From contig OZ017795.1 of NCBI GenBank assembly GCA_963969395.1, positions 38,731,063 to 38,795,062 of the forward strand: DNA of 64,000 nucleotides, given 5' to 3'. Numbering within the stretch: position 1 is the first letter of the stretch; each line of letters begins with the position of its first letter. Source of the DNA: Pseudoscleropodium purum. Taxonomy: Eukaryota > Streptophyta > Bryopsida > Hypnales > Brachytheciaceae. This document shows positions 33,721 through 45,346 of the stretch, in pieces. Position numbers and translations under genes: made by a program. The notes beneath the pieces were generated by a model, which ran no database searches, was not told where the DNA came from, and saw only the letters and a program-made list of their open reading frames with translations.

Positions 33721-35163
33721 GAAACAAAACAAACAACCTAATTTTTTCAATAAATGTATCACCACTTTAGTCTCAGACTTTCATCATGCCGTAACTATTT
33801 ATAAAATTGAGTCATCCTTCAAGTAAAGCACTACTAGTTCAAGTCAAATTCGGTATTGAACCATCCAAAGAAGATTGCTAACACCTAGGGTACATGGCAA
33901 TATTCATTAGATTTATTCTTGCTTTGACCTTGAAGTGCTCCAATGTCCATATTCTAAACAATGAATGGAGGGCTTGTAGGCACTATGTAGTCCAATTAAC
34001 TTCTCATTCATCCAATGTAATACTTGAATCTTGAAAAGGCAACCTTATTTAATCCCTGAAGGACCAAGTGTTTGTTCAACGTATGCAAGAAATCTTAGGT
34101 AGGTTTCTACAAAGTCATTTTGGATCAAATGCTCATGAAATTTGGACACAATGTACCTCCTTGGTGAAGAACTATTTTTTTTTCCAATTGAATGTTTGGA
34201 TCAAAATTAAAACTGCCCTAAATTTTGGAGGCAACTCGAATAATATGAAAATCTTTGGAGATCCTTGTGCAAAAAAACTCATCAACTTTTGAATTTTAGT
34301 CCTCAAATCACATCCTAAGAAGAGTTAAATTTTGTTAGCTATGTTGGGGCGAATTTCAAGAAAAAATATTTTCTTCTAACTTCAAGTCCTATTATCTTGC
34401 AATTTGTGCAGCCAAAATTCTAAAAAAAATTTCAACACATTCCAAATGTTTGCCTCTAACTTTTTACAGTTTGCATTTGGAAAAAAGAATTCCACATTGC
34501 ACAATAAATCATCAAAAAATTGCCAATTCACTTATCCTCCTTGCATGGCATAGTGATTTAGTGTAAGTAAGACATCTCAATTGCGTCTAGAATTTTTTAT
34601 GAGTGTTCTACTTGGTGGTCTAACATCATATACTTATGAATGGTCAAAATTTTCATTTTCATGTAGAACAAAAATTTTACTCCAAGAAGGCCCAAAGTCT
34701 GCTAACCCTATTTTGCACAAATGAAAAAAAAATCCTTTTCCTCACTTCAAATGTTATAATCTTTCAATCCGCATGGTCAAATGGTCTAAAAATTTTTCCA
34801 CACACTAATAAAATATTTTACTTCAATCATGTATGGTTGAAGATTAAAAAAAATTCAATTTTCATTTTTGAATAACATACCCCAAATCTACAATTTTTGA
34901 CAATGTCTCCTTGAAAAAATCTCTTAGGGGTTGATAACCAATTTCAAGAAATTTTAGTAAATGATATTTATTGTAAAAAGATATAAGCAAAAATGTGCAA
35001 AAAATTAGAAAAGGATTGAGTGACCAATTTCATGAAATTGCAGTAAAATGATATTTCTATAAAAAGATATAAGAAAAAATGTGCAAAAAATCATAAAAGA
35101 ATTGAGGCAATAATGGACTTAATTGTAAAGTATGTATTATGCGGAATTAAGGGCCGGACTTTG
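33721..35163. other. Intergenic, AT-rich, repeat fragments
   Basis: No gene seen. Blocks near 34375 and 34740 match the dispersed modules of 30.7-32.6 kb. Confidence 0.35.
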
Positions 35164-35235
35164 GAAAAAACACGGGACGAAACTCCTTGGAGCACCGATA
35201 CTAACTTCGGATGGAGTTTAGTGTTGTGTTTTTTC
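35164..35235. repeat. Imperfect hairpin
   Basis: 23-bp arms (35164-35186 and 35213-35235), with GAAAAAACAC at the outer end, match at 19 of 23 positions. It lies 25 bp left of the MITE at 35260. Confidence 0.55.
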
Positions 35236-35259
35236 TGTACTATTCTTAGTTAGGTAGGA

Positions 35260-35391
35260 GGTTCTAAAAAGTGCACAAGTTTTAAAAGCGTCCACCTCCT
35301 TAAATGTGCACTGCATGCTCATGTCACTTTTTTGTAGCCTTCAGCCACGTACAAACAATGTACATTTTAGGAGGTGGACGCTATTAGAACC
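35260..35391. mobile_element. Small MITE-like inverted repeat, 132 bp
   Basis: The ends are GGTTCTAA and TTAGAACC. Inner arms share AGCGTCCACCTCCT and its complement AGGAGGTGGACGCT. No convincing target duplication is visible, so the superfamily is not assigned. Confidence 0.55.
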
Positions 35392-35726
35392 CTATGCCAC
35401 TTCAGCTTCAAAATTTCATAACTAATTCCACAAAGCTCCAAAAAATATGAAACGACTTGGATTAGGTGCCAATTCTACTTGTCTTTCAAGGAAAGTTTAT
35501 TGAAAAATATTTGAAGAAGTTTCACCTCCCCCAAAATCAGTTCCAGCTCTTAAATGGTTGGTTGTGGACCTTGTACCTTACCTTCCTCGACACCCTGTTT
35601 CAAACTGGGGTTTCCTTTACGATTAACTCTATGAAGGGGCTAAATTTTCTTTCAAACAGTCACACCCTAGGCCACAGACTTTGAATGAGTTTGGATAAGT
35701 TCCAAGCTTCTTAGTTCTTGTGCAGG

Positions 35727-35881
35727 TGCTCACCACTTGGATCTGCTCAACGGCTGCCAACATTACTTGGGCAACGCGAGATTTAGGTCAGTCGCACGCA
35801 TGCATTGCCAAGTGGACTGCAGAATACCACCAGAGTGATGCCGCACGAGGTCCCCGTTGGGTTTATCGAACAGTTGTGTGA
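35727..35881 (+). pseudogene. S28 Pro-X carboxypeptidase-like last-exon fragment
   Basis: After a TGCAG acceptor the frame reads GAHHLDL, the catalytic-His motif of serine carboxypeptidases of family S28 (lysosomal Pro-X carboxypeptidase and relatives). One extra base near 35752 then shifts the frame. The next frame reads through an Ala-Asn, Arg-Asp-Leu and AKWTAEYH segment, which resembles the family's C-terminal helix with its Trp-Ile-x-Glu-Tyr pattern. No upstream exon with the Ser or Asp of the triad was found. It is a GC-rich island in AT-rich DNA, so a captured or abandoned exon is likely. Confidence 0.45.
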
Positions 35882-35889
35882 GGGAGACG

Positions 35890-37059
35890 ACCTCTTTCCA
35901 ACCACGTTGACACATATTTGGAGCACGGATTTCTTGAGTGCAGGAATTTTCCCATGTACAGCAATAGAGTTTGGAAGGATTTCAGAATTTGAGTTCTCAA
36001 AACATAATTACTATGAATTTTTTAGTTGAGGATACTACTCTTCCCACACTCATGACGTAGACTTTCCTATTTCCGACGAAGGGCTGGTTGCAAAATCGAC
36101 CAAGGATTGGTTCACTTGTAATGTTGAGAGTCTTGGAGCCAATCATAATGTGCTACTATTGCACCGGAAAACTGTGCCATAATTAATTGTTGCTCATCTC
36201 CAACTAAGCGAAATTAGACCACTCTATACGACCAAAATGGAAGGGTGATTGGGAAGAGGTCAACTCCAATAGTACATAGTAAAAGAAAAGGGTTTTCAAT
36301 GGAGACATTTTAGTCAAAGTTGCAGCAAACAATAGAACATGCTAGCCAATTTGCAATGTCCACTATAGAGGAATTAGCATCTAGATATTTAGTTTTGTGA
36401 ACATTATAGTACTCCCAATACACTTAATCCTTAACAACTTGTAAAATCCTTTCTTTTCCATTTTTTGCTTTGATACTCTCCACTTTCAAGGTAGCCAAAG
36501 TTGATACTTATTAGTCTCAAAGGTAGGATATTGCACTAAATTCCATAAACTAGTTTTGGGATCACTGGTTGCAACTCTAGAGATTTGTAAAACTCTGCCA
36601 ATTTGTATAATATCTTCAAGTTAGGATGCTTCAAATATGATGGTAGTATGCTTTGTAACCATCCAATTGAGGTTTCTGGAAAGTGGGCTACTCTAAGAAA
36701 TTTTGTATGAATTTGTATGGGTAGGCAAAAATGTAAATGCAAATCCAACTAATTCAAAGTTTGAGAACATTCTTGTAGTTATTATTTTTGCAAATTGTAG
36801 ATTCCTATTATGATCCATTTGAGGGGTAAAAAGCAATGCAAGTTTCCAATTCTTAAAAGTGTATCCACCTCTTGGGGGAATTCCTCTTTATTAAAAAGCT
36901 GAAATTTACAAATCAGAATTCAACTTCGAATGAAATTAGATCAGCCAATGAGAAGTCATTTTTGTACTTTGTTATGTCAAACAATGCAACCTGAAACTTG
37001 CCAAAAATGGACTATATAACAAAAAAATGAAGTCCAGAATAGTGGTTTTAAGAGAAACT
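35890..37059. other. Intergenic
   Basis: No gene supported. Composition becomes AT-rich after 36.3 kb. Confidence 0.3.
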
Positions 37060-37760
37060 AGTGTGCCCTATGTCATTGTCACAACCAAAATAAAAATAAA
37101 AGTAATATTTTAAATTTTTAAATTGAAAAAAAATTGAAATTTAATATCTTTCATAGCGTAGGGCTTTGTTGTGGTGCAAAAAGTTGGGTTCTTGATACAA
37201 ATAGAAAGGTCTATACACGAAAGAGTGTAGGGACTTTGTTTTATGTGTTTAGACATGCAATAAAAAAGTTATGAATTTTCTAGCATAAAAGATTATTTTA
37301 TTTCATTTCATTTTTTTATTCATAAATTTTTAGAATTCAATAAATTTCACATGCCACAAAAGAAAGTCGACTTTGTATTTGGGCTCTTTGTAAAGAACTT
37401 TTGAATGGTACCCAAAACACACACAAATGCTTCACAATTTGTTAAATCTCAACATATCAAACAAACAAAGCAAAACAAACAACCTAATGTAAGGCATAGA
37501 CTAGTGTGCCTTGTACCATTGCCACAACCAAAATAAAATAAAAAATAATTTTTCTCATTTTTTGATTCACACAAACTTCAAAATTCATTATCTTTCACAC
37601 TTTAGGCTGGAATGCCACAAAACAAAGCCCGTCCACCTTTCTTTGCAAAGAGCTTCTTGATGGTACTAAGAATGTGACCAAGAGACGCATTGGCCCGGAG
37701 ATCTCACTATAACAAAACAAACAAAAACAAACCAAACAAAAATTCTTACTCAAGGTATGA
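37060..37760. repeat. Second cluster of the 192-bp family
   Basis: Units resemble 32.74-33.72 kb: CCATTGCCACAACCAAAATAAA, TTGAAATTTAATATCTTTCA, and an AAAGCCCGT...AAAGAGCTT block recur with about 190-240-bp spacing. Confidence 0.55.
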
Positions 37761-39389
37761 GTTTTTAAATTTCAAATGCTATCATATCCTAAACCCATAA
37801 ATGACATTGTAGACATTCCTAGGCTAATGAATGACAAAGAATCTCTCCATTTCAAGATTGAAGTGCAACTATTCATCTTCCAAATTTTATGTGAAAAGGG
37901 ATGATCATCTACAATAGTTTGACTTCCAATGAGTGCTTTTGCATTTTTTTAAGTCAACAATTCACACTGTGCAAAAACAGTTGACTTCCATGGTAACCAG
38001 TTCGCCGTTTAAGGTTAACCCTAGCCAAGGACCGGCTGGCAGCTGTGACCCTATGGCCGTGTGATTACATTCAAATGCATGACTGATGCCGAGAATCCGC
38101 TTATTTTCATCTTCTCAAGCTCGTACGTAATGGATCATTGTAAATGACAAAAAGAGGAGATTGTGCATGTGGGAGTGGCAGTTATTAATTAGTCCCATGT
38201 GATCGACGTGACGACTGCCGAGTGATCGACTCCGGGTACAGACAAAATTAGTTGATGAGGAGAGATCGATCATGGAAAGGAGTTTGTCACCGCGCATACG
38301 TGTCTGGAAAACGTGAAGCACCAGCACCGTACCGACGGTTATAATCACATTGAGCCATCGAAGTAGGATCACGAAGCTCAGTTTGGCAGAAATGGACTAG
38401 CTTTGCAGTGACAGTAGAATTGAAGCCCATGCCAAACGTGCATTGTCTTTCTCCAAGCTAACCACCACTGACATGAACGTATCAAAAAACTCTGAGAAAA
38501 GCAGCTCGACCAGTCTCGAATGGAAATGCGCGCAGCCCTGTCAAAGCTAGTACAGATTCATTGAAGCGCCGCAGTCACTGTAATCCTAGCTAAATCGGTT
38601 GATTGTGGAGCTGGCAAGCAGGGAGGAGTAGCTTGGACCGGAACGGGCAGGACTACTGATCGACTGAAGCCGCGGTACGTTCATGCTGACGCGATCTGAT
38701 CCAGAACTCAATCCTGTTCCCATCTTCCCATGAAAGTGGACGCCTGCAGTTACCGCAGCTGCTGCTTTTTTGCAGCAGAGTTTGCCCACAAGGCGTGCCT
38801 AAACCATCATGCCCTGAGATCCACATCAGTGGCATTCGTCACTTATTCCAATTCTACTGAAGCTATTTTATGAACCTTGCCTCTCCATATCATCATTTAG
38901 ACTATACGTGATTAAGTTAACAACAGCGATGGATTGCTGACACGTGGAACTCACCCCCAACATCGTCACTATTGCTGCTGACGTTGAGATTTGAGAACAT
39001 GCAAAAAAACCAGGACCCGGTTAGCAAGGACCCAAGATCGAAGTGAACAGCACTGAAAGTAATACTGTCTTCTATACTCATATATAAGTTCGATCTAAGA
39101 AATGCCTTCACCAAGCGCAACAGAAATGAATGCCTGCTCAAGATTTCGCTTTTCAGCACTTACCCTCCCAACAGATATTGGTGATTGCTTCCGAGATCTT
39201 TTTCTCCATTTAATTTCCTCAGAGCCTTGTGTACATACTATAACCACGCACCCCCACTTTCAGTTATCATTCCAAAACCCTGAACTACAAAACCCTAGTA
39301 CAGCTGCATTGCCGCTTCTTGTGTGAATTTCGTACATACCAGCTGCACAACATGTACGTTGCAGATTACGAGAAAAGCTGAAAAGGATT
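37761..39389. other. Unrecognised GC-richer region
   Basis: From about 37960 the base composition rises above that of the flanks, and short ORFs occur on both strands (for example 38586-38789 minus, Ser-rich). None has a recognised motif or a convincing splice structure. It lies downstream of the LRR pseudogene, where a kinase domain would be expected, but no kinase motif (GxGxxG, HRD or DFG) was found. Confidence 0.3.
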
Positions 39390-40075
39390 TAAATGACAAG
39401 ATCATAACATTATGGAGCAAGTCCAGATGTTTGGGACCACGGTAATAGCTAGAGGCAAGATATATAGCCATGTGAACCGTAAACCGTACATTCTAAATCC
39501 GAAAGTGCAAACCAAATCTCACTGCAAACCAAGTGTAAGGTTTAGGGGTCGAATGAATTCATGTAAACCCTAAACCCTAGACACACAGAAAAAGAGGTGC
39601 ATATAACTGCAAACAATGGAAGTTCAAACGTGATTTTAGATCTTTCTTGGTTTTGATTGACAGGATATTAACAGTATTGAGTAAGCCAAGCTGTTTGGGT
39701 CCACAGGAAATGGCTCGAGGCAAAATATTCATGTGAACCTCAATCTACACACAGAGAAGAGGTTATGCTTAGATCTGCAAAAAGTTGAGGTTTCAACGAG
39801 ATTTTAGAGTTTCTTGGTTTCGAATGACAAGATTACAATACTGTTGAGCGAGTCAAGATGTTTGAGTCTACTCGAAATGGCTCGAGGCAAAATATTCATG
39901 TGAACACTAAACCCTAAAAGTTACCCACAGAGAAAAGGTGGTGCAGAGTACTGAAAAAAGTGGAAGTTTAAACGTATTTTGAGATTTCATTGAATGACAA
40001 GATTATAACATTACTGAGCAAAGAAGATGTGTGGATTCACATAAATGACTAGAAGCAAAATATTCTGCACTGCCA
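39390..40075. repeat. Tandem repeat of about 168 bp, four units
   Basis: The anchor AATGACAAGAT (or GATTGACAGGAT) recurs at about 39392, 39656, 39823 and 39992. Spacings are 264, 167 and 169, so the first unit holds an extra stretch of about 95 bp. Units share GGCTCGAGGCAAAATATTCA and an ACACAGAGAAAA block. Unit 1 includes a telomere-like AAACCCTAAACCCTA at 39565. Confidence 0.65.
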
Positions 40076-40590
40076 GTTGTCGGACTTGTATTCTTAAGCA
40101 CCGTGTAGACACCAACGAACAACACCGGTCTCAGGAAAGACATCCCATCTGCTATGCTTAATGAAGTTACGCGAATCTACGATCCGATTGTTTTAGAACA
40201 ACGTGAATTTGACACACTTAGAATGAAAAACTGTCCGTGATTAAGCAATCTCATGGATTTGTGGACAGTCCGAATTTTGAAAGCCATACATTTTCAAATG
40301 TGCACATCTTACAAGGCAAGATATTTTTCATTCGGTGATTGAACGTCTTCTGAAACTGCAGTGGCTGGATGTAACCAATCACAAGAAAACCATTCAATAA
40401 ATTCAAATTGACCTCTTGCATGCTGAACTCTAATAGACACAACATAAGCACCAAAGTCTCCACATGATAGCAAATCCTATGAAAGGACCATTTGTGCCGA
40501 TTCTTGCAGACCATTGACAAGGTCTGAGGTTTCTTATGTAAAGAATTAAAGCAAGGACACCTACCAGTACACTAAGAGCATGTAACTTAC

Positions 40591-42280
40591 TGAATCTGAG
40601 GTAAACTTGTGGTGTTGGGAGCAAGTTGGACAACGGAAGCGATTTTGTTGTGCTGGAGGGAGACGTAGCGGAAGCTCTTTCCAATGTCCTCTGTGATAGT
40701 CAAGGTCCCATTTAATCGATTCTTTTAGAGGTACCTGAAAAACACAAAAGCAAATCAAGCCAAAGCTCAGTTTTATTTTTGTAAGTCTTGAAGGACATAC
40801 AGACCCTAAACCCTAAAAAAGGCCCTTGCAAACCGCTTGCAATAAAATTCAACAAAGTCCAAAAAGTTGATGAGCAGAAATTTTTTAATCAATTCTTTGC
40901 GGTGGTTCAGACACTCACAGGCCTTGAAGTGCAGGATAGCACAAAATATCAGCAGGGAGAGGCCCAACAAGGCTACCATTTTCGAACCTTCTGCAATCTC
41001 CAAAAACAACCCCAAAAGCATAGTCGAGCTTGATCAACCATGAAGTTGAATATCATTTGAAAGTATGGAAATCTCAGGGACCTCAAAGTCTTGAAAGAGG
41101 GTAGGAAGTTGTATCTATGAACTCAAACTTAAGACTGTCTTGCCCCCAATAAACCCTGTTCTAGATCAAAATCATTGTCTCCAACTAATGTGGTCGAATG
41201 TTCGGCAGCCAGCAGGCTGTCAATAGAGTTTCTCAGCCCTGAATTGTGGATAGAATAGTCTTCGAAAGCAACGAAAACGACTCATGATGGTGAAGATTTA
41301 AGAAATCTACATTGTGATAAAAGTATTGACAGTTGAAGTGATTTTGGCCATAAAATTTAAAATTTCGACAAGAGTCTGTAAATAGTCTAGAGTTAGTTAA
41401 ATTTGAGTTTAATGTAGAAAGCTTTAGAGGATTCAGAAAAATGCACTAGAGAGCATGCCAATCAAGGTGCTTCAAGTTCTTACATGGTCTGAAGAGTACT
41501 TGAGGACGCATCAAAACCATGCAGGAAAACGCTGTGGATCGAAAGAATTGTTGCTAAAATCACTGCCAGACAGCTTTGCATATGTTCAGTCAACACACGA
41601 AAGAAGCAAGCCATTGAGACTGTACTTGGGAAAATATCAAGATGAACCAAGTCTAGGGTTTTTAGGGTTTAGGGTTTCTTACACATATTCAAGCTGGTTA
41701 AGGGCATCCAAATTCGGTAGAGTCCCAGTGAGCCGATTGTTGGATACACGGCTGATCACCAGAACAACGTGGATACAAGAACAAGAACACAGAAGTTAAT
41801 ATCGAACAGTAGATAGAGAGCACAAATTGACACTTACACTTAAAGAAAATGAAAAGGCAGATCATATACTATTGATAATTCCGAAATATAACTTCTTCTA
41901 AGAACAAGGAAGAGTTTCTATATAAAACTGAGACTGAGAGATCAATTACCGCAAACTCTAAAACAATCAACTTGAATATTTGGGTCATCAAAAAATTTGC
42001 ACATAATTGTTTAGTCTCTGCAAAGCTTAAAAAATCAATTTGCAAAAATGTCCATAGAATAAATGTTACACGCTTAACACAAATCAAACTTCACTTGTGT
42101 GGTCACTGGAGCATCTAATGTATACTGTATGGTTAATGGAGACTCTCCTTCAGTAAAAAAATGCAAACGAGAAACACAAGATTTTCTGATTAAACTGTTT
42201 GATTTACCATCGCCAGGATCAGTGACCGCCATAGCTGGCGTCCAAGCCGAGAACAACAAACACACCACGGCAAGCGCCAC
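40591..42280 (-). pseudogene. LRR receptor-kinase ectodomain, pseudogene
   Basis: Minus-strand exon-like pieces: 42208-42280 (hydrophobic signal peptide then VTDPGD), 41683-41751 (SNNRLTGTLPNLDALNQLEY), 41484-41562 (DFSNNSFD...FPAWF), 40919-40990 (ENGSLVGPLPADI, 72 bp) and 40591-40734 (NRLNGTLTITEDIGKSF, then SLQHNKI; 144 bp, two repeats). All have GT-AG borders with agreeing phases. Sequence and the 72-bp exon unit match plant LRR receptor kinases of the LRR-VIII-1 type. Breaks: no in-frame ATG between a TGA and the signal peptide; a net 4-bp excess creating TGA in the 79-bp exon (75 expected); and TAA four codons into the last piece. The exons between 41752 and 42207, the transmembrane segment and the kinase were not found. 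Function is surely lost. Confidence 0.8.
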
Positions 42281-42429
42281 ACTAAACCAAGCTCACATTT
42301 GTTGAGCGCAGGTCTTCCATCTCCACTTGCTCGCAACCTTAACCTGTCAGTAATGAAAAGGAGACGCAAGTTGTCTGTCTGTCTGTCTACAGCAAATGTG
42401 AGCTCTACATTGTCACAAAGCAAGCTCTA

Positions 42430-43150
42430 CTCTGATCGAGATAAGAATGACCAACTAGCTAGGGAGCAGGAAACGCACTGGAAGCAGCTATTTCCCCTAC
42501 CCAGTGCTGATTCACTCGAACCCTTCTTCAACAATTTGAGCCATGGAACTTGAAGCTGCGAACCCTGAAGCTAGTCGGTTGCAAACTCTGGTCAAGTTAA
42601 GTTACAAAAGTTTGATACAACAATGGTGAACTGATAATTAAGCACTCCGTACTAAGATTCATGCTGTTCAAGAGACTTGATCTACAACTATCCAAACTGT
42701 AGATTGTTGTGTGAATTTTGTAAGACTATTTTGCAATGAAATCGCTTGAGTATGCTGCATTCACATCCACCGTATGTCCACGAACTACCAAACGCTGTGC
42801 AGTTTCTGACGTAACCTGCACATGGGTTGCAGTGCCCAAGGCCCAGGTCACCACAGTAGAGACGCAGCAGCAGGAGCCCTTGCGCCTGTTGAAATGCACG
42901 TTTCTCCATTCCCGGCGAGAGGAAGGAAGTTCCTGCATGGTCTTGCAGGAATGTCAGATGCACCGCCATTGTTTCATCCCCTTGTCTGTCTTGTCACTCT
43001 TGGGTAGGATGGTAAAATTTTACCAAGGTGGAGGCACCAACAACCATTTATTTAAGCAATTTTGGAGTATGAGTTGGTGGATATTTTTCCCATGTAGGAA
43101 GATAGGAAATATGGGGATTGCTAAATTTTCAGATTCATATTCCAAAAATT
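42430..43150. other. Unrecognised GC-richer patch
   Basis: 42440-43005 is GC-richer, with overlapping ORFs on both strands (plus 42736-43152, minus 42688-42969). I recognise no motif. It may be 5' flank of the LRR locus or a fragment of another gene. Confidence 0.25.
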
Positions 43151-45304
43151 GAAATTACATTGCATTTCGGGAGGTAAAAGAACTCTTAATTCAAAAGCAA
43201 TGTCTAGAGTCTTCTAATTTTGATCATTCAAGACAATACTTTCTTGCTCATTACTTTAGGTATTGTGTCATCACTTTTATAGTCCCATTCTTGAAAAGGA
43301 CAAAAAAAACAAATTTCAAGCTTGAGATCCTACCTAAGGTTGGAAATAGCACACCTTCCAAGTTGGATATTGGATGTGGTTGGTTATTCATGCATCCACC
43401 TTATTGAAGCTCAATTTTGAAGATTTGTTGATGATAAAGTGAAAGACTAAGTTACATTGTCGACATCTTTGCAAGTTGCTAATGGATGAAGTGCCAATTG
43501 AAGAAGGTTGTCAATGTAGGCCTATCATTGTCATTGTTACAGTGCTTCTAAAGTATTCTATAGAAGCAATTCAATCATCTTTCTTCTCATAGGTGAAGTT
43601 GTTGATTTTGCACCACATTAACCTAGATGATTCTACTTCCCTTAACTAAATTGTGGCTATCCTCGAAGGATTAATTGTATGAGAGTGAAGAACTCTATCC
43701 CATTGGGAGTTATGGGTTGGATGAAATGAAGCAAATGTCCACTACTACTTTTGCTACACACCTTCACTAAAAGGGAGACTCTTCTATAATGTCTTATTAA
43801 GTTTTTCATTAAGGGGTAATATAGTGATGGGAGCACAAGTCAAGTGTATATGTTGGTAAGAGGGGTGAATGAATTTTGGCTAGGGGGGATATTTTTATTG
43901 CATTAAAGGTGGTAGTACTTAGTTGCTTCTATTTTACATTTGTAGGGCAAAATTTACGTATGTAGCATATTTGATAGCAATGTTGTTCTATTATGTTAAA
44001 GTGTGTTTTGGGTATGTGTGATTTGGAGATGTTTAAGTCTTAATGTAGAACGTGGCCCGAGGAGGTTGAATAAGTCATACCTTTGAACTTCTACAATGAT
44101 GACATTGAGAGGTTTTAAATTCCATCTAGAGTTGATGAGCTTGTGACCACATAATGAAACTTCAAAAGCCTTCAATGTATATGTTCTTAATGCCACCATA
44201 CCAATATATTAATGAAATTTATATAAGCATTATTATTGAAAGATGTAATTGCAAATCTTCTATAAGTCTTAAAATCTTCAATTCTTCTTAATGACTTTTA
44301 TAAGTCCCACAAATTTACAAATTCTTTTGTAGAATTTTTGAGTGACATGGGAAGGTTCGAAGGTAAAGTGAAGAAAATTCATACTAAATATTGAATGTGT
44401 TTAAGAATCAAAATCTTTTACCATGAGTGTAAATTGTAGTGAATATAGAATATTAAAATGCAAACCAGCTTATTATATCATTATAAATTTAGAAATGTAA
44501 TTATAAGCTCAAAACTTTAGACTACAACAAAATTGTCATATTTAGGAAACTTTTCAATGTTTTCCAAATAGAATTTAAACTAAGATATTTTTTTTTATTG
44601 CTTATGCCCTAAAGTAAGAAAAATCATTTAGAGATGATAAAATTAGATTTTGTCAGCTTAAAGCCAAAAGAGTGAGACTATACTACACATGTATTAAGTC
44701 TTTTAAAAGAATGTTCCAAGCATATGAATTTTATTAAATGATATGAATTGAATATGACTCAATGATTAACATAGACCATACATATTAGCTATGTATTAAA
44801 CATCACAAAAAAAACCATTCACTTTTTAATGTAGCAAGAAGGATTTGGTCATTTATAAGTTAGCTTTAGATTCTAACAATTGAAACTTGTAAAAAAACGT
44901 ACACATCTTAATTCAAAAGGGTGCCAAAATTCATTATATCTATAATTGTAATAATGATTGTAACCAACAATAAATTCATATATTTTTTAACTTTTCTACA
45001 TACAATGGTTCTCAAAAGAATTATCAATGCACTTCAAAAAATTTCATCACTAATAATTTTTTCAATAAAATGAAGTAAATTGTGGTATAAAAAGAGCACT
45101 ATGTATAAATTTGAATTTCAAATTTCATCATTAAAGGATTCAACTACTATTCATTTAATCAATATTTCAAGTAAAATCATTCTTTTTTCAAATTGGCAAA
45201 TTTTAGAAGATATTGTAGCATGAAAGAATAAAAACTTTTAGAAGGAAGAAATGTTAAATTTTTTTGAACTTTACTAATATTCTTTGAATGAAATATTTTT
45301 GATG

Positions 45305-45346
<42 letters not shown>

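Noticed and set aside
40561..40758. 65-codon minus-strand ORF
   Set aside because: Out of frame with the LRR reading of the same stretch; the LRR frame has matching splice phases.
41455..41799. 114-codon plus-strand ORF
   Set aside because: Antisense to two LRR pseudogene exons.
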